From contig NW_022204507.1 in assembly GCF_008831285.2 (NCBI RefSeq), positions 4,732,174-4,796,173 of the forward strand: a DNA stretch of 64,000 nucleotides, given 5' to 3'. A program made the translations under genes and the position numbers. This DNA comes from Nymphaea colorata (lineage: Eukaryota; Streptophyta; Magnoliopsida; Nymphaeales; Nymphaeaceae). Positions 11,004-23,004 of this stretch are shown piece after piece (the stretch's first letter is position 1; each line of letters opens with the position of its first letter). The notes under the pieces are model-generated. The model was given only the letters and a program-made list of their open reading frames with translations, was not told the origin of the DNA and did no database searches.

Positions 11004-13529
11004 ATTAATCTTTTGCTTGACAGCTAGAATTGCCTGAACAATCAGCACCGGCCTTCCTCTCTGCCGCCTGATACACCTTTGTCTCCAGCAAATTATTCCA
11101 GAGAACGGCGGGAAAAGAAGTCAGTGGAGGGCGCCTTTCTCGTTGGATTCTTCTTGTACTCCGGCAGCGACCCCTATCACCGGAATTTCTCTGCTGCGGA
11201 TGTCAGCGATGAGCCCATTGCAAATCTCCTCTCGGCAGCTCCTGTTCTCAATCTACAGGTTCAGCTCGATAGCAGGTTCTCTTAACCCTTCACTGAATCA
11301 CAAACTCAGGCAGTCATATTTGCTTCTGCTCAAAGGCTTTGGCTTCTTCTCTGATTTAAGACGGCAAAAGAGCTTCTCCAGCAGAGGAAAGAGGGAGGAA
11401 AAAGAATTTGGGTCTATTAGGGAGGAAACAGAATCATCTACACCGACTTGTCATATGAGTATATATTCGCTTCACAATGGGAGGAAAATTTAATATTACT
11501 CACATAGTTGATTTCTTGAACAACAATTCCTCCCTCTTCCATCGGTTCTCCCTATAGCACTCTGGCAAGAGCTTGGAAAGTGCATCGATTCCATAAAAAT
11601 ACTGGCAATTTAGAACCCTAATCCAGATTAGCACTCGCATATTCTCCTCAATCGATGAGGAGCATCTTGGATCCCATCTACTGGCAGCCATCACTCTTCC
11701 ACCCAGTTTCCATTCTCCCCTTCTAAAAACTACCCTGAGTTCGTCCTGACTGTGAACCCTTCCAAACCAGTCATTTCTTTGATAGTTTTCATTCCATCCA
11801 AACAACAAGAATCCTGAAAATTATTTTTTAATGGAGGAGAAAGAATCAAACCTGATGAGGACTCACGGTTCTCCCCTTCATCTTTTTGTTATCAATCGAT
11901 TCTCGATCTCCTGCTCTATCTTCCAGTCACTCACCAGCTGGTTGTCTTCAAGTTACTCCGCAATTGCTGGTCTCCTGTAAATCAATCTATGCATTCCAAT
12001 CATTCTGGGTCTAACGTTCCTTTTCAACTTCCATCTGCCTATGGACAAACCGAAACTTGTTATCCCCCAATTCTGGTTCTGCTTTTGATCTGGGTCTCTC
12101 TTTTATTAACTCCTGACATAATGATAGATCTTCAATTCCTTCCACCCATCTTTCTTTGCCACACCCTCTTGAGAAGAAACCACCAATTCATTAACTCTAC
12201 ACTGACTTGCCATATGAATATATATTTGCTTTGAGGAATAATTGGCTATCGAGTTCTTCTTTGGTGTTCATTGACCAGACTACCACACCTAACATCACAT
12301 TAAAGAAGCTCTAATCTTTAGTTGGGTCCTTGTTTGTTGATATATTAGGCAGCTAGTTATAGCCATGACTACCATTTACGTTTCTCCAAAATTTAAAAAC
12401 TAAGATAAAAATAGAATTTCGTTGGCATTTACATGGATCAAACTTCTATTCTATGGAAAATTAACAGTTCAACCAAGTTTGTTAGTTATGCATAGTACCT
12501 AGTTTAGAAATGGTTGCTCTGTTATGCTGGAACTTTTGAATTCATGAAAGAACTTTGGGATTAATTTGAGGCAAGTAATCCATCCTGTTGCTGCTTGATC
12601 AGGACCAAGAAACAAACATTCAGCAGTCGACGGCAGAATCACCACCAAATTTCTCAGAACAAAAGTGAAAGAAATGCTCTCTGTCATTTGGTTGTCTTAC
12701 CTTCTTAGTCAAAAGCAGAATTTATGTTGCATGAACAGCTTGCTGGGGATTAGGTTCCCTGCATTTGTTAAGCAAAATCAATCTGTGCAATGGAGAAATA
12801 TCAGCAGATTAATGCCGATATTTACAATGATGTTTGCCAAGAATTGACTCAACCCTCAAAAGCACACAAAAAGAAACAAGCCAAAACACACAGATACAGG
12901 TTAGCAGTTAAACTGCACAAAAAGAGAGATTAATTTCTACGTAAGACTGAAGGAGCCAAAAAGCATATTATTTGACAATAGTTTCTTAGGTGACTTATAG
13001 CATAACCAGTACTCAAATATTTAATTCATAAGAAAAATAAGATCAAAATAAAAAATTACGTAGAAATTGCTTAAGTCTATCAGGCCACACAAAGCTATTT
13101 CCACAAAATAAAAAATTACATAAATACCCTTACAGAAATTAGGGAAGGCTATCAAGTATGGATCAGACTCAACACTCCAACAGCTGGCTTCAGGCCATTA
13201 TGTTTTTAAAAATTTTTGAAGGGGCCAAAGTGATTTTCTTTTTCTTTTTCTTGACTGCCAAAGAGTAAGTTAATTTACATTTCTCAAAATCTGGGAGGGT
13301 ACACTGAACTCATGATAACCATGTGAAGGGTATTTTTTTTTCCCCAATTCTAAGGGCATCTTTTCGTCTTTCTAACTTGGGTAATTTGGCACCCGAACCA
13401 TTGACTTGAATGCTGAGGTTCAGGTATTCGATCTATTGACTTAGCATGAGGAAGAACAACTTATGCAAGACAAGTTCCACAGGGACAGATTGTCACCATT
13501 CTGAGGTCAGTTCTTCAATGCATAAATGG
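11004..13529. other. possible retroelement leader, then intergenic DNA
   Basis: 11004-12240 continues from the copia-like leader and contains a repeated phrase (CTACAC.GACTTG.CATATGA) at about 11438 and 12195, suggesting an internal duplication or a non-autonomous internal region. No gag or pol domain is visible on either strand. 12240-13529 shows nothing recognised. Confidence 0.35.
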
Positions 13530-13645
13530 TTTACTCAAGTTCAATCAAATCAACTTTATGAAACTCGAACTTGACTTGTTTATAATCGCAAGTTTTGAGT
13601 TAAGCTTGAGCTTAACAAAGCAAATTCGAGTCCAGCTTCAGTTGG
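13530..13645. repeat. short ACTCGA/TTCAAG-rich element fragment
   Basis: Repeats of AACTCGAACTTGAC, AGCTTGAGCTTAAC and GGCTCGACTCG resemble the arms of the larger element at 28065-29050. Probably a fragment of a related non-autonomous element. Confidence 0.3.
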
Positions 13646-13746
13646 CTCGACTCGTTTTACTGCTCTATACACATGACACACACAAATGGACTCATCCCCT
13701 GTTTATAATGGTGAAACAAGTCAGTTGGAATGGGGAAGCATCAACC

Positions 13747-14706
13747 TAAGGATGTCAATGTCTGATTTGAATTGGATGTCCAAGCCAACTGCTCCAAAAA
13801 CATTTGGATGAAGAAAAGAAATTTACTAATCAACTAAAAAAAATCAGATAGGATTTGAAATTAAGAAATGACATCCAATAGATTCAGATTCAAATATGCA
13901 TAAATATCCGATCCGATACGGATTCAGTTATACAAAATGTCCAATTGATTTCAGATTCAGAAACACAAAAATATCCGATCAGACCCAGACCGGACTTAGT
14001 TTTAAATAATATTCTATATCCAATGCTCTTATATTTTGTAAATCAGTCAGATTCATTTCAAAATTTTGGATTCAGATTCAAATATAAAAATAGGATTCAG
14101 ATCGGATTCTGATTGTGCCATCTGATTTCAGATTCAGATTAGGATGAGAAAAGAATGGATTTAGATCAGATTCAAATTTTGAAATCTAATTTTAGATGAG
14201 GAAAAAAATAACATTCGGATCAGATTCAGATTGTGGAATCTGATTTCAGATTCAAATTTGGATTTGACTTTTTTTTCATTTGTTTCGAAGCTCGAAACTG
14301 ACAGACGGTTAATAATATATTTTATTTCAAATATTTTTCTTTTTTATTTTTTGTATTTAGGTCCATTGATTTTCAAGAAGAACAACGTCAGTCATTCTCT
14401 CGAGTCCTCCCAACTTCTCCAAGGGTATGGGTGACAACTGTTTACGATGCTCTTAATGAGAAGGTTGCCGAATAACTTCAACTTTTGCCGGCGGCCCAGC
14501 AATACCCAAAATTGCGTACATACCAGCATGCTGGAGCTTGTGGACACTGAGAAATGGTTCCATATTTGGGTGGTGGCCTTTTGGATATGAGTAATTACTT
14601 AAAACTAAATCTGAACTGAATCTGTATCCGATCCGATACTTATATATATCAGAATCTGAATCCGAATCCAGTCGAATGTTATTTCTTAAATCCGAACACA
14701 TCTATT
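13747..14706. mobile_element. hAT-like non-autonomous element, GATTCAGATT arms
   Basis: Begins CTAAGGATGTCAATGTCTGA and ends, on the other strand, with AGATGTGTTCGGATTTAAG. Both arms are packed with variants of GATTCAGATTC and GATCCGATCCGATA in opposite orientation. An A(G)GG.TGTCAA start followed by repetitive motif arms is common in plant non-autonomous hAT elements. The middle (about 14340-14580) is not repetitive and could be captured DNA, but no protein is recognised in it. Confidence 0.45.
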
Positions 14707-15110
14707 TCTTAATCAGAGATTAATTTTTTTTCATGTCTGTTTTTTTTTTTTGGAACGGTTCAATTGGACATGCAATCAAGATGTTAAATGACATTTAAAG
14801 TCTATCCATCTTACCAAGTGAATGACAAGGCAGTTCCAATTCTTTTGCTTATGTTACATGGAAAGACATGATATCTAGATAAAGAGGTAGAAAGAGAGAG
14901 AGAACATATAATTTCATGACAAATTGTCATGATTTTGCAAAAATTGTCAAAAACAATAAAGGAATACAGAAAACGTATAAGAGAAAGGGAGGAAGGGGTG
15001 GTGAGACTCAACAGAGGAGTTCGAGTTGGTAAGGTGATGTTGGTCAAGCTAATGCTCCTGGTAAGGCTCGAACGCTCCTTTAAGCCAAAACTCCCTTCGA
15101 GTGGGATCCG
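14707..15110. other. intergenic DNA, nothing recognised
   Basis: No supported feature. Could include the 3' UTR of the minus-strand candidate gene ending at 15111. Confidence 0.4.
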
Positions 15111-15704
15111 CTAGAGCCACAAAGACAGGTAGCCTTCGCTTGTTGCAGGCCACATCAGCATTGGATTGATAACCGCGTCCACCATGGCCTCAAATTTCTC
15201 TGTCTGAGGCATTATCTTTTTTTCCTCTTCACTTGGCATCACTCCCTCAGGTGTGTTTAATCCTTGAGTGCCCACCTTAGGCCTGCTGACCTGCCCAAAT
15301 GCAGAAGACACGAATCAATTTCTTGAAAAAGTCACCGGTTTCATAATTTGTTGCGAAGTGTGAATGGTTATCATGCTTCAGTAGGCATAGTAACAACAGT
15401 GTTTTCTTAAGCCATACCTCGAGCTTGTTCCTCTGAGGCATTAGCCACAGCTCCTGCTTCCTATATGCAAACTGCAACCACATAGGTGTGAATGAATTAT
15501 TAGAAGCACATATCACATATGCTAGTACAGATATAACTAAGCAAATGCATGCACACTCTACCAGCCTCCTATGGAAGAAGTGTTAAAACATGAAAAAAAA
15601 AATGAAGCATGTACCAGGTTGTGGTTTGGCATCTTGATGCCTGTTGATTCTTTGATGCTCTTGAGAGAAGATGGACTCTCAATATATAGGGTACAGGAGA
15701 CCAT
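15111..15704 (-). CDS. candidate three-exon gene, 107-residue protein of unknown function
   Basis: Reading the minus strand, exon 1 is 15704-15615 (30 codons, starting MVSCTLYIES), exon 2 is 15471-15418 (18 codons, FAYRKQELWLMPQRNKLE) and exon 3 is 15290-15111 (59 codons and TAG). All junctions obey GT-AG (donors GTACATG and GTATGG; acceptors GGTTGCAG and GGGCAG) and both introns are phase 0, which is unlikely by chance for three open pieces. The protein is charged in the middle, has no signal peptide or membrane span, and ends EGYLSLWL. I recognise no domain. The start lies only about 65 bp from the copia-like repeat at 15771, so upstream exons may have been lost or separated. The alternatives are a 3' relic of a longer gene or an accidental set of open frames. 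Confidence 0.45.
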
Positions 15705-15770
15705 TTTAGGTATGATAAACACACAAACCCTGAGTGATAAAGAAAGTGTCAAGAAAAAAGGGATCAGAGC

Positions 15771-16418
15771 TCTTATCAAGATCTGTTATTGTTATGCAGA
15801 CTACATTTTAGGTGGTTAACGGATTGGGATAGAAATGACAAGAATATTGCTGAAAGTAAATAAGCAAAAAGTGATTTTATGGATATTAAAAATAAGAATA
15901 TTGCTGAAGACGTTGAGGATCTTGATGTCAATGAAAAGGCGAGAATTAAGGAAGACGTTGAGGATCTTGATATCAATAGGAAGACGAAAATTAAGGAAGA
16001 CGTTGGGGAAACTGACAAAATCGAAATTACTGGAATTACTTAAAAAGGGAGACACGGCAGATTTGTTCCATTATAACCTTCCTTTTTGTAATCCTTCATC
16101 CACTCCAAAAATTGTGGATCTTGTAAATGTAAGTGAGAAATATTTTTTAGTGCTCTCAATTTTTCAAGAAATTGTGTATTATCATCATCTTGTATACCAA
16201 AAATCTTGTAAGCGATAACCTTTTTTTGTACTATACATATGTTGTTCAAAGGAATCAATAAAAACAAGTTCTCTCCAGCTTTATCTTTCGCGCTTCCTCT
16301 GAATAAGTTTTCTCATGTTATCAGAGCAAAACAAGAGAGGGAAATCGACTGCTCCCTTACGTTAACTCCAAAAAAGTCCAAGCTTTTGTAGAGAGGTCCT
16401 TCAGACACCTGGAATTGG
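15771..16418 (+). mobile_element. copia-like LTR/leader segment, copy B
   Basis: Direct copy of 10422-11003 with the same TATA-like box, AATAAAAAC and TTATCAGAGCAAAA primer-site-like stretch (about 16319). It differs in having about 50 extra bases on the left and three rather than two of the 45-bp EDVEDLDxN-type repeats. It ends abruptly at GACACCTGGAATTGGA, a few bases before homology to the receptor-kinase 3' end begins, so the insertion or truncation occurred right beside that gene. Confidence 0.5.
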
Positions 16419-16419
16419 A

Positions 16420-17435
16420 GCACTTCCACCTCCAACTATTTTTGCCAATAGCTGGTGCCCTAGAATTAAATCCCATTGTACCTATGAATATATTTGAATT
16501 ATCCTTCTATCATTCTTATCTTCTGTCGTATTCTTCTCAGCCCTACAACCACTTCCTTCATGTTCATTCTCTCATTTGGAGACACCCTTGAACATGACAA
16601 GCCTATCTCCATGATCATCACCAGCAGTTCATTCATCGCAGCTGATCTTTCAGTTGGAGTAGTGTCACTTTCGTTCAAAAGATGGCTGTCAATGACATCT
16701 GAAATTGCAACAGGAAATGCTTCAGCCACCCATTGCCTAAAGATGAAATCCCCATCAAACTGTTCTTCAGTAGGCTTTCTTCCTGTAAACACCTCAAGGA
16801 GGAGAATTCCGGAGTGCAGACATCAGCTTTAGTTGGCACCTTTCCAGCCATCCCAAATTCTAATTCAACCATCCAACAATATTAGACATGATTAGCAAGC
16901 ATAATATAATTGGCTAATGCTCATCTATGACACAATCGCACTAATTGGTTTTGGGCAAGAGGCCTGGAAATTAATAGACTTAAGCAGTTGAACCTCCAAT
17001 CCTGCCTTTCTCTTGTTGTATTCTCATATATACCTATAGAAAGGAATACAAGATTATGATTTAGAACTTGACGTAGTTATCGGCCAGGTACCCAATGGCT
17101 ACCTCGCCAGACCGGACCCAGGTCCGAGCCTGCCCGATATTGTATCGGGCCAACCCGGGTTTGCCCGACGGGGGTCTGATCCATCCCGATAACTTTTAAA
17201 TATTAATTTTTTAATTAAAAATATATATTGTTATTTAAAATATATTTTATATTAAAAAAGTTTATTTTATATTTAAAAATAATTTTTATGGAACCGCACC
17301 GGTCCTAGGCTCGGATTTCGGACATCAGGCCGGCCCGAACCCAGTTCTTATCAAGCCGGGCTGGCCGTTGCCCAAGTCTATTTTGAACTGACGTCCTATA
17401 TATATGATATTCAAGTGCTCTTAAAAGAATTCAAA
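16420..17435 (-). repeat. inverted duplication, left copy (kinase last exon, intron, nested element)
   Basis: This 1.0-kb segment is matched in reverse complement by 42435-43465. It contains the 3' flank and last exon of the receptor kinase, part of the preceding intron, and a GGCCCG-rich AT-core element. Landmarks shared in order are GTTGGAGGTGGAA, the kinase exon, CCAATTATATT, CCAGGCCTCTTGCCCAAAAC and TTTGAATTCTTTTAAGA. Confidence 0.85.
17095..17385. mobile_element. GC-arm, AT-core element inside the kinase intron (left copy)
   Basis: Arms of GGCCCGA/CCGGGCC/GCCCGAC motifs flank an AT-only centre (about 17190-17290). The same element sits at 42490-42825 in the inverted copy, so it was already present before the duplication. 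The layout resembles the other elements at 30.5, 33.5 and 35.9 kb; probably a non-autonomous hAT-like family. Confidence 0.5.
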
Positions 17436-18025
17436 CACATATCCAGATTTTTTCTATGGGGCATGTGAGATTTGTTGACATTCATTAATTGGTTGGCACA
17501 ATGATTTCACAACATAGAGGCCTAATTAAACTCATCTTACTTCTAATTCTCTTGTGACCTATCTCAAGGTTCTCTTAAATGGCTCCTAAATCGAGTAAAT
17601 TATTCAATAGTGCCGATTGTTAGCCAGGCTTAAACCTTTAGGTAGAAAGGTAGTTACGATTACGATTCTTTTATACAAGAAAGAAAAAAAATATAACTTC
17701 TGTTGAAAGAAGAAGATCAATTGAAGATTGCTGTCTGTTGTGGACATGCAAATAACACATGTGTACATGAGCATAAAACAATGCAAAGACTAGCATGCAA
17801 CACCACAAGCCAAACGAACAACAAATGCATTGTCCATGTAAAAGATTTTATCAATGACCATTACATTATTGACCTAGGAACTACTTGTGTGTGTCTTTAT
17901 GTGTGAACTACCAAATCATGATGATTAGAAGGATCATGGGTGTTTGCACATCAATTAATATATTTATTGATATTATATTACAAACCACAAAAGAGTAAAT
18001 TAGCTAAACCATGTAAGTCAAGACC

Positions 18026-18028
<3 letters not shown>

Positions 18029-18067
<39 letters not shown>
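18029..18067. repeat. (TA)n microsatellite
   Basis: An uninterrupted run of about 19 TA units within the broken kinase gene, in the interval where its catalytic segment should be. Confidence 0.9.
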
Positions 18068-18070
<3 letters not shown>

Positions 18071-18266
18071 GAAATCAGTGGCCACCTATGTTACGGATGA
18101 CTCCTTTTCTTATTTTGTGACCCTAAAAATGGTCTCAATGCTAAAAAGGGTTGCCAAAACATTGACTATCATCAATGCATTTTTTGCAATGCTTTAAACA
18201 ATACAAAAATTAAAAAAAAAGGTTAGCCAGCTGATTTAAATATAAATAAATGAATGACTGAATGAA

Positions 18267-18309
18267 TATATATATATATAGAGAGAGAGAGAGCGAGAGA
18301 GAGAGAGAT
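18267..18309. repeat. (TA)n(GA)n microsatellite
   Basis: TA repeats pass directly into GA repeats with one C interruption. Confidence 0.9.
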
Positions 18310-21114
18310 GACTAGGACTGGCAAACCACCCACTCTCTCTTTGTCTTTTCTATCTCACCTTATGACCTCTCCAGCCCCTCCCATGTGATCCCACCTTCTC
18401 TTCCACTTTCTCTATGAGAGCATTATGAAAGAGAAAGAGAATGTGTTCACATGCACACACACATATAAGAACTCAAAGCGAGGTCACGTTGACTCAAGAA
18501 ACGGTTCAGGCAATTATACTCACACTTCGTGAAACACAAAATTTCTAAAAAGACAAAAAAAATAAGATGGTGAAGATATTCAGGCAATTATACTCACAAG
18601 CCACATCTATCATGATATCCAATCTCTGAATTTGATTCAAGTGATGGCCATCTGAATGTAGATAGACTTCTAGGCCCCCAAGGGGCATGTATTGGGGAAC
18701 TAAAGCCTTGAAATCTCTACTAGAACAAGATGTAATGACTTTAACGAGATTTCAGTGCCTGATTTGGTGCATGACAGTGCACTCGATGTCAAAACTTTTA
18801 GATGCTCCCTCAAATAACAAATTAAGGACCTTAACAGCCACTGTCGTTCCATCTGCTAGAATTCCTTTGTACACTGAACCAAAGCTACCATTTCCAAGAA
18901 AATTTGCATTACTAAAGTTGCTTGTTGCATGCACTAACTCTCTGTGAGAAATCACGGGAAGTGTAATTCCCCATAATCTTTCAATGTCATCGGGATGTTT
19001 CAAAAACCGCTTCTTTCTATAGCATGAGATACCGATGAATGTGCAAACAATGACCAAAAGTGCTGAGCCTTCAATTGTGCAAGCGACAATGACTTTATCC
19101 ACATTGCTGTTACTTTGTCTCTCTGTTTTGTGTATGCACAATGGGACTTGGAATTTGGGAGCTCCACATAGTGCATAGTTCCCTAGGAATGACTCGGCAG
19201 AAAGGTTTGCAAACTTTCCACCACTTGGAATCTCTCCTTCCAATAGATTGAAGGACAAGTCCAAGACCTGGATGTATTGAAGTTTCTCCAATGATTTTGG
19301 TATCTCACCGGAAAGCTTGTTATGGGAAAGGTCAATAGTGCCAAGGTTTAGCATGTGATCAAATTGTTCAGGAATGCGACCATCAAATGTGTTCTGAGAG
19401 AGATTCAAATACTCTAGCATTTGGAGCTTTGATAATGATGCAGGCAATTCTCCACTCAGCTTGTTTGCAGAGATATCCATGTGGTCCGTGATGATAAAAT
19501 TCCCAATACCCAATGGCAGGTGACCAGTGAAGGAGTTGTCCTGCAAGTATAGCTCCCACGAGTCCTTCAACTCACAAAGATCAGGCGGTAGTGTTGATAA
19601 CAAATTGTTTGAACTTAGGTACAACCTCTGCAAACTAGTGTGATTGTTTATAGAGCTTGAAATTGACCCAATTAGCATTCATGTCCAATATCAAGACCAT
19701 ACATGCAGACCAACTGGTAGAATGATAGTGGGATTGGGCCTTCTAATGCATTGTTGTCAAGAAGCAACACCTGTAAGTGTGCATCTGTCCTATATTTGGT
19801 GGAATGACCCTTTTATTTTGTTGGAACTCAACTTTAAGGCCATTAACTTGGTCAAGTTGGCTAGGGCTAATGGGATAGTACCTTTAATCTGATTAGAGGA
19901 AAGGTCAAGTTTCGACAAGGTGGTTGTCAGGTTTCCAACAGAGGCAAGAAGAATGCCGTTCAAAAGGTTTTGTTATAGATAAAATTCCTCTAGCATCTGA
20001 CACCTAGTGAAGGATGTGACAAAGGAGAGCTCTCGGTTGCCAGGGACATTGGTCAACATATTTCCCCCAAGTGAAAGGTACCTGAGTTGTGACAGACTAC
20101 CTAATTCTAATGATGTCGGACCACTAAATTTATTGCTTTCTGCATTAAGAACTTGAAGTCATGTAGCATTAGAAAGAGAAGCCGGGAGAGGGCCATCAAA
20201 ATATTTATATGCATATATAGTCGTCGGAGATTGGGTAGGAAGCGGCCAACATCTTTTGGGGGATGCCCTGTTAGTTGATTGGTCATGAAACTCAAACCCC
20301 AAAGAGCAGATGGGTTAAACAAGCTCTCAGGCAGTGTACCAGTGAGATTGTTCCTTTGCATGCTAAAGGCCATCAAGTGGGTTAGGCTTCCAAACTCAGA
20401 AGGAATGTTCCCCTGTATCTGATTTTCACTGATAAAAAACCGCTCCAGTTTTCAGAGATTACCCAAAGCAACTGGAATGGTGCCAGTGAGCCTATTACCA
20501 CCAATGTTTAAGTACTTGAGTTCTGACAAACTGCCTAGAAACTTTGGATGCTTCCATAGAATTGGTTGCCCACAGCTGACAGTGTTTGGAGACCTTGACA
20601 ATGGCTCAGTGTTTGTGGAATTAACCCTTTAAAATGGTTTCCCCATATAGAAAGTATTTTCAACAAAGGGAGGCGGCTAAAATGAACGAGAAGGTGACCA
20701 TGGAAACTGTTGTTTGAGAGATGAAGAACTTGTAAGAAGGAGAGATTGCTGATTTATGGGGAGAGGGTATCTTCAAGTGCCTTGTCGGTGAGGTTCAGAG
20801 CAACAACCCTTTGTGAACTACGGCTGCATGAAACTCCATTCCATTGGCAGAAGGAAATGTTTGAGTTCCAGTTAGAGAGTACATTGTAGGGCCTCTGGTG
20901 ACCTGGGATTTGAAGGATGCAATGCAAATTCATCGGTCACATTGCTTAGAGAAACAAAAGCTGGTGATACCTCTTCCTCACCAAGCACTATAGTCAAGGT
21001 AAGGAAGGAACACAGAAGAAAGCTTATGGGAAAAGGTGACAAACTGGCTGCAGCCATACCAGCTGAAGTTGTTGGTGGTAATTCTGTGCCTGCATAACCA
21101 TGATAAGGAATCAA

Positions 21115-23004
21115 AGCCCCTTATAGATTCTCTTCGAGAAACGGTGTCTTTTTAAAAAAAAAATTGTTAATCTTACACAACCATGACATGGCTGATCACA
21201 TTAATGGATTCTCATGGCCACGTAGCCCTTACTTCATTAGTATATTTCCACTATCATGTTTTCTTTATGCCAGTTTTCAACTCTTTCTTCCCTTTTTCTA
21301 ATTCCTCCCTTAAATCATCCAATGGAAAAGACGTCATGATTCAAAGTTTGGATCAGACTTACGGTTTGAGTTAGATCCAAAGATGATAAAAATCAATTAA
21401 TGAATCTTGTGAGCTCCCCATCAAAAACCTGCAAGATTGGCTCAACTATCAGGGCAACTTGAATAATTTAGAACGGTTCAAGATAGGACAGGGAATGCTT
21501 GATGTGTGTTGACTCCATATTTGGTGGCAGTTAGTAGGGGGCCAAGAAATTTTAATCACTCAACTACTAGCAAAAATACCATTATGAGGGGGGTGTCAAT
21601 TTGTCAATTAATGTTCTAGCCCATCAATATTTAGATGGTCTAGCCGATGACAGGGAAATGTTTAAAGTAGCATATTTTGGCACCACAAGCTCTGGATCGA
21701 TCTCTCATTTTCCTTTTGGTTGTCACACTTGAATAGGTAGTATTCGATAGCCTCTGTTCTGAGTCTGCATTGTAAGATCCTCAGTCTAAGTAAATTAAGG
21801 ATCTTAGTAATATGGATCTTATATCGAGGTAACATGTAAAAAACTGTGGATATAAAGTCGGATGTGGGGTATTCAAGCTTAAATTCTTATATTTGAAATC
21901 CTAGTGATCTCAGAACATTGTGGGTGTCAAATCTGTGGTGAAACAAATGCACCCTTAGTTCCAACGGCATTTAATGTGAGGAACAATAAGCATCGCTCTA
22001 TCTGATCAAGGGACAAGTTATTGTAGTAAAAATTAAGTTCTTCCCCCTTTAATTTATACATACTTCCACATCCCAAAGCTTTTCCAGTAAGATGGTAAGA
22101 ACTTCTTTGTATCTATATATATGTATGTGTGTGTGTGTGTGTGTGTAGTATGTAGTTGTCCATAACCAAAAAGTGTACAAACGTTTTGCATTTAGTCGTT
22201 GTAAATTTGTTTCAAACTCCACACATATTTTATTGATAATGAGACTGCATGCCCTACATTAATTCTAGTGTTCTAATTATTTAAATAACATGCCAATTAC
22301 TAGCCGAGTCAGTAGCACTGACCGATGCATTTTTGTACAGTTGATACAATTAGTCCATTGGATCAGCTGATTCCTGAAAAGCATTAATATAACAGGTTTG
22401 AAGATCTTTTGCTGCATTAGTTCTTGTCTGGATCAACCTCCTCATCAAGCTTGCCATCAATCTGGATTATTTCATAAATGAACACTACTGACTTCCTCAA
22501 CTTGTATTTGGACTGCACTCACCACACTTGTATTTGGACTGCACTCACTCAGATGTCAATTTTTGACATTGCTCTTCTTCTTTTGAAATTCCATTTAAAT
22601 GAACGTAACATTCCCAACATTTTTTACAACTCAATTTCGTGTGGTTTTAGAAAGGGAAAATTTGGAGTGCCTACAACCATGTTTCCTCATTCCAGAGATA
22701 AGAGTAAATATCAAAGCAGTTGTTGCATGAGTTTTTACAAAATCTACATGGACCCGGTCCCTTTCTTTCCATTGTTAGTTAATTATTGCCACTCAGGTAC
22801 ATTGGTCCAAAGAATTATCTATGCAGAGTTCTTGTTGAACCGAGCAGCTCATGATTTGAATTGATTTAGTTTGTGCCAAGCTTGTTTAATTAGTTTGAGT
22901 TTAATGAGTTATTGAACTAACTTCCTTCAAATAGCACTTGGCCCAAGTGAAATCAAGCGTTCATATTATCTGGCAGTGTTTAATTTGGCACCGTTATTTA
23001 ATGC
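21115..23004. other. intergenic DNA, nothing recognised
   Basis: Upstream side of the receptor-kinase relic, so any promoter would be here, but no convincing TATA position could be fixed. A (TG)n microsatellite lies at about 22122-22147. The stretch 21450-21740 shares weak similarity (GGCACCACAAGCT, TCAATCTCTC) with the duplicated units at 23-25.8 kb. Confidence 0.4.

Larger units (their letters stand above)
16499..21057 (-). pseudogene. LRR receptor-like kinase pseudogene (Xa21/FLS2/EFR type)
   Basis: In the family these are plasma-membrane receptors whose LRR ectodomain senses a ligand and whose Ser/Thr kinase signals inside the cell. Minus strand: an ATG at 21057 opens a signal peptide (MAAASLSPFPISFLLCSFLT), then an LRRNT cap (WNGVSC), then LRRs broken by shifts and stops between 20.9 and 19.7 kb. 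The longest open piece, 19678-18752 (308 codons), holds LRRs, a membrane span (about residues 198-220), the glycine loop GNGSFGSVYKG and the VAVK lysine. It stops at a TGA directly after MHQIRH; the same frame reads on (NLVKVITSCSSRDFKALV) to about 18590 and then loses homology. The catalytic loop and DFG segment are missing. The last exon (16872-16499) begins EFGMAGKV and has one frameshift before a complete C-lobe. The intron before it sits where Xa21-type kinases have theirs. Not functional as drawn. Confidence 0.85.
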
